Positions 45,601 through 51,767 of a stretch of DNA of 64,000 nt are shown in pieces; the first letter of the stretch is position 1, and the number at the start of each line of letters is the position of its first letter. The DNA is from a bacterium (GTDB lineage Bacteria; Bacillota; Clostridia; Lachnospirales; Lachnospiraceae). The position numbers were made by a program, and so were the translations under genes. The stretch spans positions 1 through 64,000 of the forward strand of contig JAMPFT010000004.1 in assembly GCA_023664305.1 (NCBI GenBank), read 5' to 3'. The notes under the pieces are model-generated. The model saw nothing but the letters and a program-made list of their open reading frames with translations. It searched no databases and had not been told where the DNA came from.

Positions 45601-46489
45601 TATGGCAGCTTCCGGCTATCTGGACTTCTTGCTGCCGGTGATCGGCGGAACCTCTTTTCAGGTCAGTGTGCTGGGAGAGGAGACGCTTGCGGCCGGAGAG
45701 TGGAAAGAGCAGATTGCGCTGTATGACAGAAAGCAGCTTTTGGAGCAGGAGCAGCGGTTTGGGGACACGCAGGCGCTGGAAGCGCTGCGGGAGCGGTTGA
45801 AAGTCGAGTATGCCTATCAGGATCTGGCGGGGCTTTATACCAAGACGACCGTGTCCGAGTTAAAGATTGCCGCCATGGCAGATCGGGACGAGGCGGCTTT
45901 TCATGCCTTTGAAGAGAAGGAAATCCAACCGTATATCCCGGCTTTTCGGCGGGAGGAAGAAAAGGTCAGCGGCACAGTCCGGGGAAACGCTTATCACCGC
46001 GTTATGGAATTGATGGATTTCGGTTTTGTTTTGGAAGGGCCCGGGGAAGAGCTGCCGGGGAGGCTCCGGGAGTTTTTGGACCGGGAGATCCGGGAGGGCC
46101 GCCTGAAGCAGGAGTATGCCGATGCGGTCAGCGAAAAGAAGCTGCTTTGCTTCCTAAAATCCGAGCTGGCCGCGAGGATGTGGCAGGCGGAAAAGGAAGG
46201 CAGACTGTATCGGGAACAGCCCTTTGTCATGGGGATCGGCGCGTCCCGGCTGGGGGACAATTTCCCGGAGTCCGAGAAGGTATTGGTCCAGGGGATTATC
46301 GACGTGTTTTTCGAGGAAGAGGACGGCCTTGTACTGTTGGACTATAAGACGGACGCCGTCTCCTCCATGCAGGAGCTCTGGAACCGCTATGAGACACAGC
46401 TGGAATATTACAGCGAGGCGCTGACAAAACTGCTGGAAAAGCCGGTAAAGGAAAAAATCCTGTATTCCTTCCGGCTGGGAGAATATTGA
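42656..46489 (+). CDS. addA: ATP-dependent helicase/nuclease AddA subunit
   Basis: This 1277-residue protein is a UvrD-type helicase plus RecB-type nuclease. Walker A is SAAAGSGKTAVL (near 24-35), followed by LIVTFTNAAAAEMRERI, Walker B LIDEYQDSN, VGDVKQSIYKFR, MSIHKSKGLEFP and LYVAMTRAREKL. The nuclease motif is LVLLDYKTD near the C-terminus. Between helicase motifs, residues about 667-746 are four copies of a 20-residue Ala/Gly/Ser/Lys/Glu repeat (AGTSGESAKSEGF core) that belongs to no known AddA domain. GAGGAAAG precedes the ATG. A strong terminator follows. Confidence 0.95.
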   Translation: MAVTFTPEQQKVIDLQDKNILVSAAAGSGKTAVLVERIVKKVCDGLRPVDIDRLLIVTFTNAAAAEMRERIAAGIAARLAEEPVSEHIQRQITLLHNAQITTIDSFCLFLLRNHFNEIGLDPAFRIADEGEIKLMQQDVLKELLEESFASGGEAFRYCVEYFCPGGRESVLEQHILELSRYADSFPWPEEWLKERKQDYGSEDEEAFEQSGCGRYLTGYLKAMVGGWRDRLTRVQRLCQEPDGPYMYGESVDGELEQIEKLAGCRSLAEYAKRLPAVSFGRLSSKKDDSVSAAKRELAANLRAEVKKSVKNAADAFFATPLSLAMEQGKACREPVALLLDLALDFRRRMAEKKQDKKVIDFSDMEHFALDILLNREEGRIVPSRVALEYRQYFEEVLIDEYQDSNLVQEYLLAAVSGEEEGRFNRFMVGDVKQSIYKFRLARPELFLEKYAAYAPDGEQCERIDLSRNFRSRAQILEAVNQVFSRLMSRQVGGIEYDGRAALYPGARYPESTGNESEFLLMEKPAGDSGWDAKQAEAAAVAQRIRKLRVDFSVTDRESGELRPVRYSDIVILLRTNSGWDEVFRDVLEKEGIPVHITSKTGYFGASEVQELLQLLRVLDNPRQDIPLFGVMKSVFGGFTDEEIALICSRKKGCPLYEAAASFAGESAGTSGESAKSEGFAAGGGKAAGTSGESAKSEGFSAGAGKAAGTSGESAKSEEFAAGGGKAAGTSGESAKSEGFAAGAREGGGDLAASGEQSADAALREKTARFLVRIREYRRCTVYMPVRELLTRLVTDFDYLNYVTALPAGEKRRANVEMLFTRASDFEKTSYFGLFHFIRYMEQLEKYDVDYGEAEILDENADVVRIMSIHKSKGLEFPVTFVSGLSKRFNMQDVNRSLILDVDFGLATDFVDPARRVRNRTLRRSILAAKLREDSLSEELRVLYVAMTRAREKLILTAVTENAGEKWETARENGGGQLSYPDFMAASGYLDFLLPVIGGTSFQVSVLGEETLAAGEWKEQIALYDRKQLLEQEQRFGDTQALEALRERLKVEYAYQDLAGLYTKTTVSELKIAAMADRDEAAFHAFEEKEIQPYIPAFRREEEKVSGTVRGNAYHRVMELMDFGFVLEGPGEELPGRLREFLDREIREGRLKQEYADAVSEKKLLCFLKSELAARMWQAEKEGRLYREQPFVMGIGASRLGDNFPESEKVLVQGIIDVFFEEEDGLVLLDYKTDAVSSMQELWNRYETQLEYYSEALTKLLEKPVKEKILYSFRLGEY
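44654..44893 (+). repeat. 60-bp in-frame tandem repeat inside addA, four copies
   Basis: Four copies of a 60-bp unit beginning GCCGGGACTTCAGGGGAATC are nearly identical, differing at a few positions (for example TTTCTGC for TTTGCCG in the second). The exact 20-codon period preserves the addA frame. The high identity points to recent expansion. Confidence 0.93.
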
Positions 46490-46569
46490 TTTTTCGCGAG
46501 GTAGCGCGTTTTGGCAAACTTCGTTGCCGGCAGGGAAGTTTGCGAGGCTATTGTTTGAAGCTATGCTGC

Positions 46570-46623
46570 CACTGGGGAAGAATGCGAAGCATTCTTCCCC
46601 AGTGCCGCTTGCGGCACTTTTTT
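46570..46623. terminator. Terminator pair between addA and thiT
   Basis: A 14-bp stem capped by GCGAAGC (46570-46604) is followed by GTGCCGC/GCGGCAC (46602-46617) and T6. The two stems share GTG, so they partly exclude each other. An 8-bp CAAACTTC/GAAGTTTG stem lies upstream (about 46514-46541). The T-run overlaps the stop of thiT. Confidence 0.85.
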
Positions 46624-47308
46624 ACTGCGTAGCCTGCTGTTTGACTCTGGCAAAGGCGTTTTTGACCGCGGGAACGGACAAAAGGATCACGGTCACCACC
46701 GCCTCCGGCAGAAGATAGGTGGCGTTGTAGGTCAGGTTATAGACGGCGATCCCCAGCGGCGTCTGGGTCGGCGCGTAGGAAGCGAAGAAGACGGCGCCGG
46801 AGATACAGGCGAAGACATACCGGCCGAATACGCCGACCAGGTAGCCGATCAGCAGCCCGTTCTTCTTTTTGTGGAAAAAGCCCGAGAGCCCCAGCGCCCC
46901 GAAGGCCAGGGGATAGTCCAGCAAGAGCTGCCAGGGCGAGTAAAATACAGGATCAAGGACAAACTGCAGCAGCCCGTAGGCAAAGCCCGTGAGCAGTCCG
47001 GCCCTTGCGCCGTACCAGTAGCCGATCAGCACGATAAAAAGCATACTGAAAAGGGTGATGGAGCCGCCGAAGGGCAGCCTTGCGAACTTCAGCTCTGAGG
47101 TGACCAGGGCAAGAGCCATGGCCGCTCCGGAAAAGACCAGCTGACGCGTGGCGTTTTTCACGGTTCTCTCCTTTTTGGGGCGAAGCAGTATGGCTGCCGC
47201 TACAAGAATCCCCAGCAGAATAACCACGGTTACGATGCCTGCGGCGGTGAGTTGGAAGACATCCTCCTCCCAGCTGTTGACGGTGGGAAATGCAAAGAAA
47301 TCTGACAT
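46622..47308 (-). CDS. thiT: ECF transporter S component for thiamin (ThiT)
   Basis: A 228-residue membrane protein that binds thiamin and works with a shared ECF module. The core has LVTSELKFARLPFGGSITLFSM, GYWYGARAGLLTGFAYGLLQ and FVLDPVFYSPWQLLLDYPLAFG, characteristic of the ThiT family, whose Trp and acidic residues hold the ligand. An extra N-terminal hydrophobic segment (about 22-42) precedes the usual six helices. Assignment to thiamin is independently supported by the TPP riboswitch upstream. AAGGAGG lies 7 nt before the ATG and is itself inside a terminator-like hairpin. Confidence 0.93.
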   Translation of the reverse strand: MSDFFAFPTVNSWEEDVFQLTAAGIVTVVILLGILVAAAILLRPKKERTVKNATRQLVFSGAAMALALVTSELKFARLPFGGSITLFSMLFIVLIGYWYGARAGLLTGFAYGLLQFVLDPVFYSPWQLLLDYPLAFGALGLSGFFHKKKNGLLIGYLVGVFGRYVFACISGAVFFASYAPTQTPLGIAVYNLTYNATYLLPEAVVTVILLSVPAVKNAFARVKQQATQ

Positions 47309-47338
47309 AAAAAAACCTCCTTATTCTGGCTAAGGAGG
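47309..47338 (-). promoter_or_regulatory. Expression platform hairpin: terminator that contains the ribosome binding site
   Basis: On the minus strand CCTCCTTA (47338-47331), a 7-nt loop and TAAGGAGG (47323-47316) form a perfect 8-bp stem followed by T7 and directly by the ATG. The 3' arm is the thiT Shine-Dalgarno. The hairpin could terminate transcription, block ribosomes, or both. Confidence 0.75.
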
Positions 47339-47384
47339 GACATCACGGACAAAAAGAGCGGCGAAAGAGACGCGCCTGTCTGTT

Positions 47385-47470
47385 TTGCTTCCTTACGCCG
47401 GTATTATCCGGGTCAAGTAGTGAGGGTTAGAAGCGTTTTGCTTCAATCTCAGCGATGTGCTCCCCTAGCG
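47385..47470 (-). promoter_or_regulatory. TPP riboswitch (THI element)
   Basis: The minus strand carries the conserved aptamer pieces in order: GGGGAGC (47465-47459), CTGAGA (47452-47447), AACCCTCACTACTTGACCCG, then CCGGATAATACCGGCGTA and GGAAG (to 47388). In this RNA class thiamin pyrophosphate binding shuts off thiamin synthesis or uptake genes, and the downstream gene is thiT. Confidence 0.95.
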
Positions 47471-47505
47471 GTTTATGATACTGCGCCTGCGCAGCTTTTA
47501 GAGAT

Positions 47506-47534
47506 ACTATAGGCCGGTTTGAGGAAGATGTCAA
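47506..47534 (-). promoter_or_regulatory. Promoter of the thiT riboswitch transcript
   Basis: Minus strand TTGACA (47534-47529), 17-bp spacer and TATAGT (47511-47506). Transcription would begin about 30 nt before the aptamer. From 47535 to 47900 I see no coding or regulatory signal. Confidence 0.8.
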
Positions 47535-47920
47535 GAGGGATTGCGGAAGTTTTTAACGTTTCGGCTGCGTTTTCGGCTGCGTATCGTTTGCGCTTTGTTG
47601 CTGCCTGGCTGCTGTTTAGGTTTTTATGGTTTGGGAGAGGTTTTGTCGGGCACCTTCCTGCCTGTTATGAATCGGAAAGCGACGGTTCGGCCGGGGAGCC
47701 GGTTTGTTTCTGAAAAGAAAAAGAGGTTGCCGTGTCAAAGCGGGACTGATAAAATAAAAAGGTAGCGACAGATTTATTCCCGCGGGCAAAATGTACACTT
47801 CAGGCGCATAGCCGGGTCAACGCCGTTTACTTTGTGCCAGCGCTTGCATAGGACATAAAGTCAGCAAGTTGACTTGCGAATGCTGCGAGGTTATTGACTC
47901 AGGGAGGAAAGGAGTACCGT

Positions 47921-47959
47921 ATGAAAAAAAATAAGAAGGAGACCGCTGCAGACCGGTAA
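47921..47959 (+). CDS. Possible 12-residue leader peptide
   Basis: A strong GGAGGAAAGGAG site precedes ATG and twelve codons giving MKKNKKETAADR before TAA. The coding end overlaps a hairpin whose arms AATGGCTGTA and TATAGCCATT pair over 10 bp (about 47957-47993). The CD3324-family gene starts 69 nt later. It may be a regulatory uORF, or a decayed gene start. No family can be assigned at this length. Confidence 0.35.
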   Translation: MKKNKKETAADR

Positions 47960-48028
47960 TGGCTGTAGCAGTGTAAAAACGTTATAGCCATTGCCGTTCC
48001 TGAACGCAGTGTAGATTAGGAGGGCGCT

Positions 48029-48337
48029 ATGAGCTATAAGAAAGCGGAAGAGGTTCTGCCCCGGGAGCTTCTGGCTTCCGTGCAGCAGTATGTGGACGGT
48101 CAGATGCTCTATATTCCGAGAAAAGCGGAAGAAAAGAGAACCTGGGGTTCGGCGACGGAGACGAGAAAGAACCTGGAGCTGAGAAACGCTGAAATTTACG
48201 CAAAATACTGTGAGGGAATATCTGTAGAGGCTTTGGCGGATACCTATTTCCTCACCCGGAAAAGCGTACAGCGGATTATCAGAAGGATGAAGCCCTCCGA
48301 AGGAAAAAAGCAATCAGCCTTTGGGAGGGAAAATTGA
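48029..48337 (+). CDS. CD3324 family protein
   Basis: A 102-residue basic protein with the family layout: YKKAEEVLPRELLASVQQYVDGQMLYIPRK, a W-G motif (TWGSATETRKNLELRN) and a C-terminal helix-turn-helix-like region (ISVEALADTYFLTRKSVQRIIRRM). The family is widespread in Clostridia, function unknown, with DNA or RNA binding plausible from the C-terminus. AGGAGGG lies 5 nt before the ATG. It overlaps the next gene by 4 nt and is translationally coupled to it. Confidence 0.85.
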   Translation: MSYKKAEEVLPRELLASVQQYVDGQMLYIPRKAEEKRTWGSATETRKNLELRNAEIYAKYCEGISVEALADTYFLTRKSVQRIIRRMKPSEGKKQSAFGREN

Positions 48338-48759
48338 ACAGAGAAAACAAGAAAAGATCTTTTGAAAAGGGATACTACAAAAATCATACCTGTGAGGAAA
48401 CCTTTACCTGTAAGGTGTGCGGCAGACCGGTGATACCGGAGGGAGCCGGGAGCGGACATCGGAATCATTGTCCCAACTGCCTGACCAGCCTGCATGTGGA
48501 TGTGGAGCCGGGAGACCGGGAGTCGGACTGCGGCGGATATATGGATGCGGTTGCGGTCTGGGTGAGGAAAAACGGAGAGTGGGCGATCATTCACCGATGC
48601 AGGATTTGCGGGGTTCTTCGGTCCAACCGTGTGGCGGCGGACGATAATCCCATGAAGCTTATGTCGATCGCCATGAAGCCCCTGGCCCTGCTGCCGTTTC
48701 CTATCGACCGGATTGAGGAGATGACGCGGCTTATGGGCGGAGACGGGGCGATGGAGTGA
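48334..48759 (+). CDS. RNHCP domain protein
   Basis: This 141-residue protein carries the family-defining RNHCPNCL motif and several paired cysteines (CKVCG, CPNC, CRICG) typical of a zinc-binding treble fold, plus an N-terminal FTCKVCGRPVIP. The start is TTG at 48334, overlapping the TGA of the upstream gene, with GGGAGGG as ribosome binding site. Function of the family is unknown; the zinc motifs hint at RNA or ribosome contact. Confidence 0.87.
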   Translation: MNRENKKRSFEKGYYKNHTCEETFTCKVCGRPVIPEGAGSGHRNHCPNCLTSLHVDVEPGDRESDCGGYMDAVAVWVRKNGEWAIIHRCRICGVLRSNRVAADDNPMKLMSIAMKPLALLPFPIDRIEEMTRLMGGDGAME

Positions 48760-48928
48760 CTTGGGTTTCCTGTGGCAAAATTTGCCATGGCCGGAAAAAT
48801 TGCCAGACGAGTTTCGTTCGTCGGGCGATTCTTTCCGGAAACGATAGATTCCAAGGAACCAAATGGTTCCATAGGATTGGTTTGTGCCGTTGATGACTGC
48901 AATGTGAAATTTCTTTCAAAAAAACATG

Positions 48929-48968
48929 ACAGGCTTACATCTTAAGATTGAGATGTGAGCCTGTTTTC
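48929..48968 (+). terminator. Terminator after the RNHCP gene
   Basis: ACAGGCTTACATCT (48929-48942) pairs with AGATGTGAGCCTGT (48951-48964) with one G-U position, followed by TTTCG. Upstream, 48776-48895 holds several more small hairpins (CCGGAAA/TTTCCGG enclosing GACGA/TTCGTC; GGAACC/GGTTCC). Confidence 0.75.
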
Positions 48969-49012
48969 GTTATAATCAAAAGGAAATAATCATTCGGAGG
49001 TGAGAGGAAACG

Positions 49013-49693
49013 ATGCAGGAGGGTTCCTGGTTTCAGAAGGCATTGACAGACTTTACCTGGGAGGCGGCCAACGGAGGCGCGATCCGGCATCTGGCGGATC
49101 TGGGATATACGGTGGAGGAGATTCGAAAGGAGCTGACGTTTCCCGCTTCTTATGAAACGGTGCGGAATGCCGTGTGGAAGCATCTGCTGGATACGGGCGT
49201 AGTGCTGCGCGAGAACCCCAGGGAACGGCGGGCAGCGTCCACACAGGCGGAATATATCCGGGAGTATGACCAGTACGGCAGGCCCAGCTTTCGCCGTGCG
49301 GCGAAAGCCTCCCCAGCGGGAAATACCTGCAGGCTCGCGACAGAATGGCGGGAGCGGAAGCTTTCCGAGGGGAAACCTCTGGATATTTTGCTGCGGGAGA
49401 AGACGGCGGAAAACGGGGTGGAAAATTCTTATCTGTCCTGTGATTTCGGAGAGATTGCGGTGAAGAAGCCCGAGGAGCTTCGGGAACTGCTGCAGATATT
49501 GGATCCCCGGCAGAGGGAGTATATAGAGGGGCTTCCCTGGGAGAAACGCCGGGTTTACCACAGGCTGACTCCCTGTATGACGGGGATTGTCCTGCGCCTT
49601 TACCGGGCAGGGAAGTACCGGGGGATTTTCTGCTTCCTCAAAACGGGGGAGTGGGTGGAGGTCGGAGAGCAGCAGGAAGGGCCTGAAGATTAA
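49013..49693 (+). CDS. Hypothetical protein with possible helix-turn-helix N-terminus
   Basis: The protein has 226 residues and no recognised family. The first 70 residues are helical, with GGAIRHLADLGYTVEEIRKEL and ASYETVRNAVWKHLLDTG, suggestive of a DNA-binding helix pair. A basic linker follows, then a helical C-terminus with LQILDPRQREYIEGLPWEKRRVYHRL. GGAGGTGAG precedes the ATG by 8-10 nt. It lies 22 nt before pcp, so co-transcription is likely. No membrane segment or signal peptide is present. Confidence 0.7.
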   Translation: MQEGSWFQKALTDFTWEAANGGAIRHLADLGYTVEEIRKELTFPASYETVRNAVWKHLLDTGVVLRENPRERRAASTQAEYIREYDQYGRPSFRRAAKASPAGNTCRLATEWRERKLSEGKPLDILLREKTAENGVENSYLSCDFGEIAVKKPEELRELLQILDPRQREYIEGLPWEKRRVYHRLTPCMTGIVLRLYRAGKYRGIFCFLKTGEWVEVGEQQEGPED

Positions 49694-49715
49694 GCATAAT
49701 TTGACGAGGTGCGGT

Positions 49716-50306
49716 ATGGAAAAGAGATTATTGATTACGGGATTTGAGCCGTTTGGGGGAGAACGCGTCAATCCGTCCTGGGAGGCGGTGAGCAGGATGC
49801 GGGACGGGATCGGGGAATGGAAGCTGAAAAAGCTGCAGGTGCCCACCGTGTTCGGAGTGGCAGCGGAAACCGTTTTGCAGGCGGCGGAAGAATTTGAGCC
49901 GGATGTGATTCTCTGTATCGGGCAGGCGGGCGGTCGCTGCCTTGTCACGCCGGAATATGTGGCGGTCAATCTGCGGGATGCGGCGGTGGCCGATAATGCG
50001 GGGAATATGCCCTGTGAGGAGCTTGTCGCCGCGGATGGCCCTAACGCTTACTTTTCTACCGTTCCGTGCCGCAAAATAGCGGAAGCGGTCAGGAGCAGAG
50101 GGATTGCCAGCGGGGTTTCCTACTCGGCGGGGGTCTATGTGTGCAATGATCTTTTTTATACGCTGTGCCGCTATTACGAAAAGACGGCTGTGCGGGTCGG
50201 ATTCATCCATGTGCCTTATCTGCCGGAGCAGGCCGGTAACCGATGGCCCAGTCTGCCGCTTGATGTGATCGTGCAGGCGCTGGAGGCAGCGGTCAGTGCG
50301 TTGTGA
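49716..50306 (+). CDS. pcp: Pyroglutamyl-peptidase I
   Basis: A 196-residue cytosolic cysteine peptidase that removes N-terminal pyroglutamate from peptides. The N-terminal LLITGFEPFGGERVNPSW motif and the catalytic triad are in register with the family: Glu80 in TPEYVAVN, Cys143 in GVYVCND and His165 in GFIHVPYLP. It is slightly shorter than typical. ATG 49716 has GAGGTG 5 nt upstream; a longer in-frame start inside the preceding gene is not supported. Confidence 0.95.
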   Translation: MEKRLLITGFEPFGGERVNPSWEAVSRMRDGIGEWKLKKLQVPTVFGVAAETVLQAAEEFEPDVILCIGQAGGRCLVTPEYVAVNLRDAAVADNAGNMPCEELVAADGPNAYFSTVPCRKIAEAVRSRGIASGVSYSAGVYVCNDLFYTLCRYYEKTAVRVGFIHVPYLPEQAGNRWPSLPLDVIVQALEAAVSAL

Positions 50307-50328
50307 GAAATATGTGCCATAATAATGG

Positions 50329-50383
50329 TATAATGAGACGGCGGAGTGGCAGTCCCCTTGTTTATTCCTGCCACTCACAGGGG
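50329..50383 (+). other. Extended -10 promoter followed by an H-type pseudoknot
   Basis: TGGTATAAT (50326-50334) would start RNA near 50341. GAGTGGCAG (50344-50352) pairs with CTGCCACTC (50368-50376), and the loop segment CCCCT (50354-50358) can pair with AGGGG (50379-50383), making an H-type pseudoknot. No gene on the plus strand follows, so this would be a small or antisense RNA at the island edge. Confidence 0.35.
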
Positions 50384-50416
50384 TGTTATGCGCAACAGCG
50401 GACGCGAAGATTTCGT

Positions 50417-50647
50417 TTATATCTCCATTTGCACGATCTTTCCAAATCTCATTTCATCTTGAAAAATGCCGTATACATATGCGGAGCTTTCAAGATATAA
50501 TCCGGTTTCGACATCTGTGAGCTTATCAAACGTCTGAGAATTGTAAAAAAGATTCATTGCCTCATCATATTCGATCTGGATATCCTCAACGATGTATTCA
50601 ATAATATCCTGAATGCTATACTCGATTAATTGTTTCTGTTTCGTCAT
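50417..50647 (-). CDS. Small acidic protein next to DUF3990
   Basis: A 76-residue helical acidic protein (YSIQDIIEYIVEDIQIEYDEAMN ... ESSAYVYGIFQDEM). It starts with ATG at 50647 after GGAG, and overlaps the end of the restored DUF3990 frame. Small acidic proteins beside DUF3990 genes are often DUF3791-like or antitoxin-like, but the sequence does not allow a firm family call. It appears intact, unlike its two upstream neighbours. Confidence 0.6.
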   Translation of the reverse strand: MTKQKQLIEYSIQDIIEYIVEDIQIEYDEAMNLFYNSQTFDKLTDVETGLYLESSAYVYGIFQDEMRFGKIVQMEI

Positions 50648-51151
50648 TGCAATACTCCTGTTTTTTCAAAAGTTCAACCGCCCTTTTGGTATGAAAAGAA
50701 TACTGACTTGTTGTTTTCCGAAATGTCATCCCGTTCATCATCATCTGTAAGGTAATCAAATTGTTTTGATATTGACGGAAAGTACAGTCATATCATCATC
50801 TGCAATCGGTCCGTATACGATATCATATTTATAATCAAAGTTACAATCTTTGCTTCCAAAATCTGTAAAGGCTTTATTTCTGTTGTTCATTACAAACACT
50901 GCCCAGCGCTCCGAAGGAATTTTACCCAGATCCAACACATTTATTTCTTTATTTTCCATAAAATCATCCGATATTTCATACATATTTACAGTCGGAGTAC
51001 CCCCATAAACCCCGGCAACGCGTCTTGCCATTTTTTGCGCCTGTTCGAAATTATCTGTAGTGTAAAATCCTTTCCCAAAATCCTTATAAGGACGACACGA
51101 TGCAAGATTAATTGACAAAATTTCGGTATTGAATCCATGATACAAAATCAA
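50616..51151 (-). pseudogene. DUF3990 gene with a single frameshift
   Basis: The 5' part reads MILYHGFNTEILSIN, SCRPYKDFGKGFYTTDN and so on, the DUF3990 family (ADP-ribosyltransferase-like fold, found with DUF3791). Translation from TTG 51151 stops at 50756. One base after TVLS the next frame continues as RQYQNNLITLQMMMNG and then TSQYSFHTKRAVELLKK, the expected C-terminus, to TAG at 50616. The span is one base short of a multiple of three, so one base has been lost near 50780. The start overlaps the upstream DUF3791 stop, and GGAGG precedes it. Confidence 0.75.
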
Positions 51152-51371
51152 ATTAGCATACCTCCGTTCTTTTTACAGATTATCAACATATCATTGAGTG
51201 CATCATCCAAAGACAATGTATGTTCAATATCATAATTTTCTTTTAGAAACTCTATGGCTTTGTACTCAAACAAAAAGCAAAATGCTTCTTTTATCGTCAA
51301 ATTATGTTCATGTGCAAACTCGCTAACACAAGCAACAGTGTAATTAATTTGTCTTCTTTTTTTTTTTTCAC
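51148..51371 (-). pseudogene. DUF3791 gene out of frame at an A12 tract
   Basis: The minus strand encodes NYTVACVSEFAHEHNLTIKE and continues through AFCFLFEYKAIEFLKENYD to CKKNGGMLI and TGA at 51148, a clear DUF3791 protein. AAAGGAG and GTG (51371) form a good start, but the next twelve A residues (51368-51357) place it in the wrong frame. Thirteen A would give M-KKKK-RRQ-INYTVACVS. The open frame has no other start codon upstream. It may be a decayed gene, a phase-variable one, one rescued by polymerase slippage, or a sequencing error in the homopolymer. Confidence 0.7.
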
Positions 51372-51414
51372 AATGGCTCCTTTTGCATGATGGATGATAT
51401 AATTGTTCAAACAG

Positions 51415-51717
51415 TCATGCTATCCGTATTTTTTCCTTCATAATTACGTTGTATAATCGACTATCTCTGTTTATTTCGCCTATTTCAAATACATCCACAT
51501 CTTTTTTCAAAACTTCTCGCAGTTTTTTTGCAAACGAAAGGATCAAGGTAAATCTGAAATTTTCCCCGCCATACACTAAAAAGTCCAGATCACTACCTTC
51601 ATTCGCCTCTCCCCTCGCATAAGAACCAAATAAATATACCTCTTTCACTTTGTATTTTTCAGCAATTGGCTTAACTGAATTTTCAATTTCTTTAATAGTA
51701 AATATATCACTATTCAT
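51415..51717 (-). CDS. MNT-type nucleotidyltransferase domain protein
   Basis: A 100-residue minimal nucleotidyltransferase with the signature LFGSYARGEANEGSDLDFLV (G-S plus D-x-D). It resembles the MntA antitoxins that AMPylate HEPN toxins, and related small transferases. No HEPN gene is recognisable beside it; the DUF3791 remnant follows instead. The ribosome binding site is weak. The role is likely modification of a partner protein, which is inference. Confidence 0.8.
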   Translation of the reverse strand: MNSDIFTIKEIENSVKPIAEKYKVKEVYLFGSYARGEANEGSDLDFLVYGGENFRFTLILSFAKKLREVLKKDVDVFEIGEINRDSRLYNVIMKEKIRIA

Positions 51718-51767
51718 TTTAATCGGTTAGTTTTTCCGCAACATAAACGATATCCTTTATCTGCTGC

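Noticed and set aside
50329-50647. Type III toxin-antitoxin (repeat RNA plus ToxN)
   Set aside because: The RNA candidate has no tandem repeats and the adjacent gene is on the opposite strand and not ToxN-like.
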